Shown piece by piece: positions 55,538-64,000 of a stretch of DNA of 64,000 nt. Every line of letters starts with the position of its first letter. Position 1 is the first letter of the stretch. Both the position numbers and the translations under genes were made by a program. Source of the stretch: Entoloma clypeatum (taxonomy: Eukaryota; Basidiomycota; Agaricomycetes; Agaricales; Entolomataceae); contig OY751489.1 of NCBI GenBank assembly GCA_963565915.1, positions 2,480,001 through 2,544,000 on the forward strand, written 5' to 3'. The notes beneath the pieces are model-generated. The model did not search any database. It worked only from the letters and a program-made list of their open reading frames with translations, and was not told where the DNA came from.

Positions 55538-58500
55538 TTATCGTGGACGAGACGGGTTCTGCCGATGGAAATCACGGATCAAATCTTGAGCGTTCTGAAC
55601 ATTAGCTCGAGGTTCCCATGTGTTTTCTTCTGGACCATATCCTTCCCACTGGACGAGGTACTGGATCTTTCCACGGAACTTTCAAGAGTCTAGGATCGTA
55701 GACACATGGTACTCTTCTCGTCCTTCGACGATGATCGGATCAGGGGCTGGTTTCTTTTTCTGGATGGCATACTTCGGAGTTTCATATGGTGACAACAGGG
55801 TCTCGTTGAACACAGGGTGAATCATCTTCCAAGTCTTTGGAAGATCAAGAAGGTACGCGCTAACTCCTTTCTTCTCTAGGACTTTGAATGGTCCATGTCG
55901 GAGTGCGTCAAGTTTCTTTGAGGGGCGATCAGTCCTGATGTTAGTCCCTTCCAGCCACACCTTGTCTCCAATGCGGTAGTTCCGAGACGGACTTCTCCGT
56001 GTGTCAACTGTCTTCTTCATCTGATCCTGTGCTTGTTTCAGCGCTGCATTGGCTTCTTCTCGTGCCTGTTTGAGTTTTTTCAAGAAGTTGTTGGCAGCTG
56101 GATTGGTATCTTCTAACATGAGCTCTCCCTTCCACGGATGTAAACCATAATTGAGGTAGAATGGGGTGTGCTTTGTTGCCTGATGTTCTTTGTCATTGTA
56201 CTGGAACTCTGCGATTGCGATCCATTCAGCCCAATCATCCTGTAGATGGTTGACAAAGTTTCGTAAGAACGCTTCCGTTTCCTGATGCAATCGCTCAGCC
56301 TGTCCATCAGTCTGTGGGTGGTATGCGGTGGACAGGTTCCTCTTGATCCCTAACATGCGGCAGAGTATCTCCATGAACTTCGCGGCGAACTGTGGTCCCC
56401 TATCGCTGATGATCTTCTTGGGGATCCCATGAAGCTTCCATATCTGATCCCAATAGATCTTGGCTAATCCTTCAGCCGATAGTTCCACGGTTGTCGGAAT
56501 GAGGTGAAGCATCTTTGAATGTCTATCAGTGATGACCAGAATTGCGTTTTTTCCATCAGATTCTGGTATCGGTCCCACGACGTCGATTCCTATGTCTTCC
56601 CATGGGTGACTTGGTGCTGCATGGGGATGTAGCGGAGCATGTCGCTTTTGTCGGTTAATCTTGTTGCATTGACAAGTGTCGCAACCCTTCACATACTTCT
56701 TCACATCATGCAGTATGGTAGGCCACCAGTGGGTGCGAGTGAGGAGTTCATGTGTCCGGTACTGTCCTGGATGTCCAGCCACTGGTGCATTGTGTGACTT
56801 GGACATCAATTCTTGTTGTAATTGTGGGTCTGGCGGGACATAGACTCGTTCTCCTGCATAGGTGATCCCATTCTCCTGCTGATACCAATGAGGATTCTTT
56901 TTTAGGCCCTGCGCTACTTCTGTCTCCATGCGGTTTGAACCCTTGATGCGTGCGATCCACGGATTTTCAATGGTCATGATGTTTCCAATTTTGATGGAAT
57001 CAGATGTTTCACCCCCTTCAAAGAATTGTTCCTCCGTGAACATCTCCATTTGTACCACATCTTCTGATTCCAACCGTTTCAAGAATAGTCCCTCCTTGAG
57101 CATTTGGTCACTGTCCTGTGGTTCGAGTTCCGCTTCATACCAGGGTAAGCGTGACAGGATGTCCGCTTTTGCATTGGTCTTGCCGGGCACATGCCGTAAT
57201 TCGAAGTCATAGTCTTGTAACTTCATTTTCCAGCGTTGCTGTCGTTGATTTAGGTCCTGAGGACGACGGAAATATTCCAGGTTCTTGTGATCGGTCAAGA
57301 TTTCGAAACGTTCCCTGGCTTCAAGCAGATAGTGTCTCCAATCTTTCAATGCTTCCACAACTGCCAGAAGTTCCTTGTCGTATATCTCGTAATTCTGTTC
57401 GGCCGCGGACATGGTCCGCAACAAGAACACGATGGGGTGCCATTTGTCGTCTTGCTTCTGAGAGAGTACTGCTCCAATTGCATAGCCTGATGCATCGGTT
57501 TCAACCCTGAACTGTCCCTCTGGTTTTGGTAATGCCAAGACCGGTGCCGATGTAATTGCCCGTATGAGACCTTCAAAAGCTTGCTGCTCTGTTGGTCCCC
57601 AAGTAAATGCCGTACCGCCTGTGAGCGCGGTGAGAGGTTTTGCAATGTTTGAGTACCCTTCAATAAATCGTCGATAGAAGTTAGCAAATCCAAGGAACTT
57701 CTGAACTTCCTTTTTTGATGTGGGTGCTCGCCAGTTTCGAATTGTATCCACCTTCTCAGTTTCCATCTCAACACGTCCCTCACCAACCACATATCCCAAT
57801 ATAGGACATTTCGTTACTTCCCATAAACACTTCTTCTCCTTTAGGAACAAATCATTGTCCGATAGGATCTGTAGGATTTCTTCAGTGTTTCGCGTGAGTT
57901 CTTCCTTGGTTTTACCGATAACCACAATGTCATCCATGTAGATCACGCAGATACGTCGGCAGATCTGGTCCCGGAATAGACTAGCCATCATTTGAGAGAA
58001 CGTTTCCGGGGAGTTGCAAAGACCGAAAAACATGACCAATGGTTCGAACAATCCTTGACTGGTGAGGAAGGCAGCTTTCCATTCATCGCCCTCCTTAATC
58101 CGGAGGTTGTTATAGCCCCACATGATGTCCATTTTATTGAAGTAGACCGCATCTTTCAGTACGTCCAAGAGATCAGATATTCGTGGGAGTGGGAACTTGT
58201 CTTTGACCGTGAATTTATTGACCATGCGGTAATCTTGTACCAATCGTTTGGAGCCATCCTTTTTGTTGATGAAGAAGCAAGGGGAGGCATAAGGGGATTT
58301 GGACGGGCGGATCTTTCCTGTTGCTAGACCCTCGTCAATGAATGTGTCCAATTCTTCTTGTTCCTTTTGCATCATAGGATATGTATTTCCCCCTAGTTCC
58401 TTTGGTGCGTCTGGTGTAAGTTCGATACCATGGTCCCATTCCCTCTCCTTTGGGATCTTGTCAAAGTTCTCTTTCTCAAAAAGATGAGCAAATCATTCAA

Positions 58501-59137
58501 CATATGAGGGTCGTTTGGTTGTGGGAGGTGGTGTGGGAGTGACAGCTTCCAAAATAGGGTCTCCAGGCTTCCATTTCTGATCCGACTTTTTGGGTGCATC
58601 TTTGTCGCGCACCTCAACCATGCGAACCTGGTGTTTGCGACCATTAAGGTTAATCCTGAAATCCGAGTGTTTGGTTTGACATGTTGTTGGGCACTGGTTA
58701 AATGTTACCGCGCCGGTTGTCCAATTGATTGTGGGGTTGTGGTGTACCAACCAGTCATGTCCCAAGAGCATGTCCGTCCTCCCAATGTCCAGTACCATTG
58801 CTTCCATGGTTTCCTGATGTGCTCCCAAATCCAGTTTGACTTCGGCAAGTTGGCTTGCTTTCTGTTGTCGATTTGGTGATCCATCCACATTTAGAATTGC
58901 TATGGGTGGTATTCCTCGCGTGGGGAGGTTCTGTTCGCATACTATTCTGGGATGAATGCATGTGCATTCACATCCGCTGTCAACCTCAGGTCGGATAACC
59001 TTTGGTCCTCGTCGTGTTTTGAGCTGCGCTAACAGCCTGATTTCTCGTCTTTTCGGAGGTTTATCTCCCTTCACAATCTTAGTCAACGCAGCAGCTCGTT
59101 TGGCAGGGATGACATAGGTTCTATTGTCTGCAGTCAT
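55538..59137 (-). pseudogene. chromovirus copy 2 Pol polyprotein with two in-frame TGA codons
   Basis: The ATG at 59137 (MTADNRTYVIPAKRAAALTK) precedes an aspartic protease with VDSGCECTCIHP and MLLGHDWLV. RT: the catalytic VIYMDDIVVIG block and MFFGLCNSPETF. RNase H: VETDASGYAIGAVLSQ and LTDHKNLEYF. Integrase: CDTCQCNK, then GIDVVGPIPES and ISDRGPQFAAKFME with STAYHPQTDGQAER. A chromodomain ends the frame ([24 protein letters not shown]). TGA at 58493-58495 separates protease from RT, and TGA at 55682-55684 cuts off the chromodomain. Both sit where an Arg CGA codon would fit. Otherwise the frame is open throughout. Confidence 0.9.
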
Positions 59138-59187
59138 ACAAGGCAAGCAAGTCCATTTAATAGATAAGGGTCGCGACTTAGCGTCGT

Positions 59188-60054
59188 TTAATCGGACCCT
59201 TCGGGAAAATCCTTCTCGTCGGCTTCTAAGATTGTGGTTTCATCATTCTCGGCATCTTCCTCGGACACCTTCCTAATCCTTCCGGAGTTCTTCTTCGGCT
59301 TGCGGCAGTTGCGCGTGATATGGCCTTCTTGGTCACAGTTGAAACACTTGCGACCATCTTTCTTCTTTGGAGCGCTACAGTCTTTAGCCAGATGACCAAA
59401 GCGTTGACAGTTGTAGCAACGGGCTACTCCTGCTTTGTCGATCTCCATGGCCTTGCCCTGACCACCATAAGTGGTACCCGATCCGGTGCACATGTCGCCG
59501 CCTCCTCGGATGACCAGTGTGTGTCCTTCCATCTGTCGTCCCTTGTTTCGGATCTCCTTTGCGTAATCGGTGTACGTCTTGCCATCGCTGGCCACTTGTT
59601 CAGAGATTCTGCGGTTGACGTTCTTCTCTAGGATGTATTTCCCAGTTTCTTCCCCAAGATTTGACAGTTTCAAGAGTTCTTCAAATTCATCCAAGAATTC
59701 ATCAACAGTGTGTTTCTCTTGTTTCAGGACTTCGAGTCTCGCTTTGGCAGCGACCGACTTGTTGGCGATGGAGAATCGTGTGGCGATATCATCGGAAAAA
59801 CCTAGCCAGGTGATGTTCTTGTTGTCAACGGCAAGAGCGTCTAACTTGTTACTGGCCCAGTGCCTGCCGGACCCTTCCATCATGCAGGATAGTACCGCAA
59901 GAATCTTCTGATCGTCTGTGAGGCTCTTTTGGAACCTGATGTATAGTTTGGTGGCTTTCCACCACTCGTCAAAGGTGTATCTGTCCTTGAACATCCCAGG
60001 ATCCTTGATGATCTTGGATGTATCCATTGTTTGTACAGCCGGAGCTTCTGCCAT
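59188..60054 (-). CDS. chromovirus copy 2 Gag with two CCHC zinc knuckles
   Basis: The ATG at 60054 (MAEAPAVQTMDTSKIIKDPG) opens a 288-residue capsid/nucleocapsid protein. The capsid-like part has DEWWKATKLYIRFQKSLTDD and VDEFLDEFEELLKLSNLGEE. Two zinc knuckles follow (CYNCQRFGHLAKDC and CFNCDQEGHITRNC), then a basic stretch and an acidic tail. It is intact. Pol begins 50 bases downstream in another frame, pointing to re-initiation rather than simple read-through. The leader frame ends two bases before this ATG. Confidence 0.88.
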   Translation of the reverse strand: MAEAPAVQTMDTSKIIKDPGMFKDRYTFDEWWKATKLYIRFQKSLTDDQKILAVLSCMMEGSGRHWASNKLDALAVDNKNITWLGFSDDIATRFSIANKSVAAKARLEVLKQEKHTVDEFLDEFEELLKLSNLGEETGKYILEKNVNRRISEQVASDGKTYTDYAKEIRNKGRQMEGHTLVIRGGGDMCTGSGTTYGGQGKAMEIDKAGVARCYNCQRFGHLAKDCSAPKKKDGRKCFNCDQEGHITRNCRKPKKNSGRIRKVSEEDAENDETTILEADEKDFPEGSD

Positions 60055-60056
60055 GT

Positions 60057-60743
60057 TTAGAGTCTGCGGAGGAGGAGAGGAGTCGGGTTGTTGGGATGAA
60101 GATGGGGTTCGGGATACAGGTAAGGATTGAAAATGAGTCCCTGTTCTAGGCGTCTGTTCGATATCTGACTGCGCGGAGTCAAAAGTAAATTTGTCAGGGG
60201 ACTCGTCGGCGGAATTGGTGGCAAAACGTTCAGAGTATTTCCTCTGTAAATCTCTAAGGAATCTCTGTTCCTGCGCATCTGTTGGTGTCGAGAAGGGGTC
60301 AAGTCTCTCGTTTCGTGCCCAGCGGTTGTACTCGGTCTGTTGTTCTTCAGTGGTGAAGTGGGCGTAGATCTGCTGCTTCGAGTAAGACGTGATGATGTGG
60401 CTCTGGGACGTCTCGATGTGAGCGTCCTAATCAATCTTCTGATAACAGTTGTCTGGACACCGATAAACTCTCTGATCTCTGTGATCCGACCTGTCTGAGG
60501 TCCTTCTTGAACGCGAAAGCTTTCGAGTTCGTTCTGTCGGGCGTTGTAATGCGCGATCTGGTGTTGCCGAGCAAGATGGATGCTCTCTGCTATCTCGCCA
60601 TGGGGGCGATGCTTGTCGTTGTCTAGTTCTTCATCAAGCACCTGCTGTAGGATGCGACGGATCTCCGATTCGATGTACTGCTGGATGAGTGTAAAATCGA
60701 TACTGTCTCGAAGACTTAGCTCCTCCTGTCGGGCTTCTGGCAT
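60057..60743 (-). CDS. leader reading frame upstream of gag in chromovirus copy 2
   Basis: From the first ATG at 60743 (MPEARQEELSLRDSIDFTLI) it encodes 228 residues; the frame stays open upstream into the LTR without an ATG. The first part is helical and charged (SEIRRILQQVLDEELDNDKH); the second is Arg/Ser/Pro-rich. The stop (60057-60059) lies two bases before the gag ATG, an arrangement suited to termination-re-initiation. No family recognised. Confidence 0.5.
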   Translation of the reverse strand: MPEARQEELSLRDSIDFTLIQQYIESEIRRILQQVLDEELDNDKHRPHGEIAESIHLARQHQIAHYNARQNELESFRVQEGPQTGRITEIREFIGVQTTVIRRLIRTLTSRRPRATSSRLTRSSRSTPTSPLKNNRPSTTAGHETRDLTPSRHQQMRRNRDSLEIYRGNTLNVLPPIPPTSPLTNLLLTPRSQISNRRLEQGLIFNPYLYPEPHLHPNNPTPLLLRRL

Positions 60744-60813
60744 GCTGAATGGGTTACTGGTAAAGTCTTGACTCGTCTGGTAGTTGCTCTCTTCGCTCTG
60801 GGCGAACCTAACG

Positions 60814-60824
60814 AGATTTAGCAA
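60814..60824 (-). promoter_or_regulatory. predicted self-priming primer-binding site, copy 2
   Basis: Two bases past the LTR the minus strand reads TTGCTAAATCT, the exact complement of AGATTTAGCAA inside the LTR (60899-60909). Eleven matching bases is the length used by Tf1 for self-priming. Confidence 0.62.
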
Positions 60825-60826
60825 CT

Positions 60827-61227
60827 TGTTATGCTTAACAAACCGTTCCAAGGTTCGGGCAGAGTATGCAGGAAGTGGAAAGGCGAAGAGCAAAGTGATT
60901 GCTAAATCTAAGGAATCTACTACAGTACAAGAGGTTTATATAGGTACTGACTATAGGCGGTAGCGGATGAGTCAGTACTGCGGAAGGCAGTGCGCATGAG
61001 TAAGGCGACTGCGGAAGGCTATGTACAGTGAGTAAGCTGACTGCGGAAAGCGAGTCAGCACGGGAACGAAGTATACTAAAGGGGATGACGAAGTAAGGTA
61101 GTGAGTCAGACTGGGAACCGAAGGTTGCGAAAGTAGATATTAGACATAGTGAGTTCGTAAGAGGGCGCCGAGTCGGGCCGATAAGTAAAAGATATGATGT
61201 GGTCCTCATACCGTAGAGTCCGTAACA
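60827..61227 (-). repeat. 5' LTR of chromovirus copy 2
   Basis: 401 bp. The predicted transcript start is near 60909 (minus CCTTAGATTTAGCAA). Confidence 0.95.
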
Positions 61228-61504
61228 TATTTCAAAACATTTTATAGAAGCTTTGATGAACAAATCTATGTGAACCTATAAGAACCTGTGTGAACCTATG
61301 ACCAGTTTATATTTTTTGAGTCTAAAATCAAGACTGGTGTTAAACCAGTCTTCTTTTTTTCCAAAATTTGAAGAACCTGAGACTGGTCAATCCTCAAAAT
61401 TCTGAAACTTGAGACTGCAGTCCAGTCTTTCACCAGTCTTTACCAGTCTGGTTCTGGTTCAGTTCTAGGTCTTTGAGACTGGACTTCAAAACACTACTGG
61501 AGGG

Positions 61505-61920
61505 CAGCCAGTGATGAAAGTGATGAGAGTGGAAGTGAGTGAAGGGTAGTGGTGAGAGATGATACCAAATGATCACAAATGAGAATTTGAAATTTGGTTC
61601 CAAAGGTGTGGCTCAATGTTTGGCATAGAGGTCGCCATTCAACGTCTGGATTGGAGGGTCTTGCTCAATGTTTGATGGTTCCCCTTCAGCCGCATCCATT
61701 GATCCAACCACCTCTGCACTACATTGACAGAAATCCTCCGTTGTCGAATCTCTTGCCAGGTGCCAGTTCAAGCTGCCTGCCCCAAATATGGTAAACTTTC
61801 CCTAAACAGGTTGTCCACCTGCAAACTGTGTTCTATTGCCTCCCTCAATTTCACCATTGTAATGCGGACCCACATGAAAATGCTCACCTGCCATGATAGC
61901 TGAAATTCTTCGCTACCCAC
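61505..61920. other. non-coding flank
   Basis: About 400 bases between the MITE and the LINE fragment; no motif or repeat assigned. Confidence 0.4.
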
Positions 61921-61935
61921 ATTCTGGTGTCTGGT

Positions 61936-62785
61936 TTGTTGTGTTGGGTGTTGGACGATCCCTAAAGGCAAAGGCCCCTGGGTTGTCCATAATGAATTTC
62001 CCGAAGATGTCCCAGATGGGAGTGTTCCTCAAGAAGGTGGGCATGTCTGAGGGCCTGGTGGGGTGGTGCAGACATTTGTAGAATACATGGGCGAAGTCCT
62101 CGACGGACCCCGACCCACAGTCACATTGTTCAATTTTGTCACCAATATTGAACCTATGTCTATAGTGACCAATTGGAGTGTGACTGGTGAGGCCGCGAAC
62201 CATTTGTGCCGTGAGGGATTGGGAGTGGCCCATGTCCTTAAGCCATGTGCTGCCCTTGAGGTGGGACGGCTTCATTTGTTTGGCCCAAGCGTGATCCTGG
62301 CGTCTGACGCACGATCTCGGGAACTGGTAGTGATGGACAACGTACTTTGGGGATTGGTACAAACTGTTCCAGTCGCCAAGCATGTCGTCCGTGAATTGCT
62401 TCATGTTGAAGTTGAGGGATCTGGAGGCAGACTCACCACACTCAATGCGTATCGAGGAGGCGAAGTTGTGCACTGCACGATGGGGTTCAAAGCCATGGTC
62501 TGAGCAATCAGGGACATGGTGGAAGAAGACCTTGGATTTCAGACTGGGTTCCTCAAACCAAGGGACCAGGTTGCTGATGATGGCGAGCGCAGTTGCCTGC
62601 GAGGAGTGGAGGTCCGGATCTGTGGCACGACAGATGGCGTTGACAGAGTCGGTGAATATGTGGATTTCTTCCAGTTTGGAAAGACCCCCTAGCAGACTGA
62701 CCAGGTTGGAGAACCCATGTCCGATGGCTAAGGTTTCAGTGTCATCAGAGACTGCGAGGCCACCAGCCGCCCAGTCTTTGTTGAT
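61936..62785 (-). mobile_element. LINE fragment truncated at both ends, with 15-bp target duplication
   Basis: Closely similar copy of about 24895-25743 of the first LINE (RNase H to C-terminal finger: CDCGSGSVEDFAHVFYKC, NPGAFAFRDRPTPNT). Flanked by the perfect 15-bp repeat ATTCTGGTGTCTGGT at 61921-61935 and 62786-62800. It lacks both the 5' region and the 3' end with poly(A). Confidence 0.85.
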
Positions 62786-62800
62786 ATTCTGGTGTCTGGT

Positions 62801-63339
62801 AAATGAGTGCTTGAGCGCTTGCTATCAAGAGCAAAACTGCCATGTGCCCTTCCACAACTCTCTCTCTCATTCTGTGTCCTTCCCCCACTGGATCTCAGGG
62901 GCCCAGATGTGATGAATGCTGGTCCACACTGGACCTCAACCAAGTTAAGCAAGCAAGACAAGGGGAACTTCCCCACATATCCCGGTGGGTCTCCTGTGCG
63001 CTTCATTGGAATCACCTATGCATGTGACCTGCAGTATTCATTGGCGCGCCAGTGGGGAGGCATGCTGTGAGGACCAGATCCTCTGTGAAATTGTTTCTGC
63101 TATTATTCGGTTTGGTGCATCGGAAAGAGGGAGGATGTGTGGTCGGTTCGATAACTGCCTTGGAGCAGGAGATTCATGAGGCGAGATATTGAGTGTCTGA
63201 ACAGCCCCCGGGTCGTTTGACGAGATTTCATACAAGGGTGCCTCCATGTACTGATGTATTCACAAATTACAAACAATGAATTTTTGCTCAGGTGACTAAC
63301 AAGTTTGTTGGAGAAGTGCAAGCTTTGAGCTGGGCATCC
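62801..63339. other. region without recognisable gene
   Basis: Several short frames on both strands but no motif; possibly degraded host sequence. Confidence 0.35.
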
Positions 63340-63930
63340 AGCTGTTCCTCGTGTCCTGGAATAGACACAAAGAAAGCGGAGAAGAGAATCAACTGCAGCT
63401 GAGGAGGGGTTTAATGTGCTTGCATTGAGCCTTGTCTGCCGCTAACTTCTCGGTCTCAGCTACCAATGGTTGATCTCTTCTTGGCTGGAACGTCCTTTCT
63501 TGTTGGTGAGGTGATACTTTCAGATTTACAACTGAAGAAAGAATATCAGTCATTGCATGAAAAGAGTTATCATGTTAAGATGTGTGTTTCCTTGTCGGCA
63601 ACATTGACTTTCATGATACCATTGGCATCAATCTCGAACATAACCTCAATCTGGGGAACACTGCGGGGCACTGGGGGGATGCCAGAAAGTTTGAATTTTC
63701 CAAGGAGGTTGTTATCCTTGGTCAGAGAATGTTCACCCCCGAAAACTTGAATGAAGACGGTGGGTTGGTTGTTGGCAGCGGTCAAGAAGCTATTTAAACA
63801 TAGTAAGTAGTGGACAAGATGGATCCATAACAGGGGTCATAACGTACATGTGACTATTCATTGTCGGAATAACAGTGTTGCAAGCAATCATTTTGGTGAA
63901 AACACCACCGGTTGTCTCAATACCTCATCA
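63340..63930 (-). pseudogene. HSP70-family pseudogene fragment (substrate-binding domain)
   Basis: Minus strand from about 63925 reads IETTGGVFTK and NTVIPT. After a break comes [20 protein letters not shown], then [20 protein letters not shown] and [20 protein letters not shown]. Further left, SESIT and KKGRSSQEEIN appear in shifted frames, then EKLAADKAQCKHIK. This is the peptide-binding part of a cytosolic or ER HSP70. Frameshifts, an extra stretch near 63550-63575 and missing ATPase domain show it is not functional. Confidence 0.8.
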
Positions 63931-64000
63931 GGATTTTGCTGTGATTAGGTTAAGGATAGATAACATCATAAAATAAGTAAAATCTCTCCAATATATATCA

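Larger units (their letters stand above)
54598..61227 (-). mobile_element. Ty3/gypsy chromovirus (copy 2), inserted in the MITE
   Basis: LTRs of 401 bp at 54598-54998 and 60827-61227 (TGTTA...TAACA), 5-bp duplication TATTT at 54593-54597 and 61228-61232. The minus-strand order is leader frame, gag, protease-RT-RNase H-integrase-chromodomain, extra 3' frame, polypurine tract (54999-55011, minus GAGGAGGGGAACA). It is a different family from copy 1. The LTRs differ at five dinucleotide sites only. Confidence 0.95.
54364..61496. mobile_element. hAT-type MITE split by chromovirus copy 2
   Basis: Ends TAGTGTTCAAAAGTCCAGTCC and inverted GGACTTCAAAACACTA; 8-bp duplication CTGGAGGG at 54356-54363 and 61497-61504. 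Without the nested retrotransposon it is about 500 bp. The interior is rich in CCAGTC/GACTGG units, as in the MITE at 41318. Confidence 0.88.

Noticed and set aside
60057..60893. Leader frame starting inside the LTR at 60893
   Set aside because: The codon at 60893 is TTG; the first ATG in the frame is 60743, which is used instead.
42004..64000. CRISPR-like or phage-type defence arrays
   Set aside because: The spaced repeats at 45134-45332 have uneven spacers and lie in a eukaryotic transposon context; no cas-like gene exists.

Overview
The window looks like nuclear DNA of a filamentous basidiomycete, most likely an Agaricomycete. Genes have many short introns (about 50-70 nt, GT-AG) and compact spacing. 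The gene families (Plavaka-type transposase, DUF6532, DUF6589, MATH-BTB, fungal GRASP, SKN1/KRE6 glucan enzymes, Zn2Cys6 regulators) are those of Agaricomycetes. I had no database, so family names rest on motif recognition and the organism is an inference.

Positions 1-23,700 are a gene-dense housekeeping block. It holds a Ulp1-type SUMO protease (left-truncated by the window), a KRE6/SKN1 beta-glucan synthesis protein, a short-chain dehydrogenase, an F-box protein, a PRP24/SART3 U4/U6 splicing factor, a MATH-BTB protein, a GRASP Golgi protein, a mitochondrial PPR-like protein and a Zn2Cys6 transcription factor with an apparent 14-nt microexon.

Positions 23,960-42,070 hold one small host gene split in an exon by a nested set of mobile elements, each bounded by target duplications visible in the sequence. 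Outermost is element E (24239-41994): terminal inverted repeats of about 261-270 bp, 9-bp duplication CTATCACTC, carrying the start of a RecQ-like helicase gene, a captured phospholipase-D-like fragment and a truncated DUF6589 gene. Its left arm was hit by a hAT-like element X (24369-35277), X by a 5'-truncated LINE (24500-34175), and the LINE by a Ty3/gypsy chromovirus (27235-33337) with identical LTRs. E's right arm holds a hAT MITE, and its DUF6589 gene holds a solo LTR of the same chromovirus family.

Positions 42,070-54,360 contain a PHO13-like phosphatase pseudogene, an apparently intact Plavaka transposase gene, a small divergent gene, an intact DUF6532 gene, arrays of CATAG-rich and other repeats, and a fold-back hairpin. 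Positions 54,364-61,496 are a second hAT MITE split by a second chromovirus (54598-61227). The right end holds a doubly truncated LINE copy with its own 15-bp duplication and an HSP70 pseudogene fragment.

Two themes run through the repeats. Differences between repeat copies, and most in-frame stops in their genes, look like CpG to TpG/CpA changes (CGA arginine to TGA), as expected from cytosine methylation or a RIP-like process. Both chromoviruses have a primer-binding site that matches the inside of their own LTR for 10-11 nt, starting 2 nt past the LTR, as expected for Tf1-style self-priming rather than tRNA priming.
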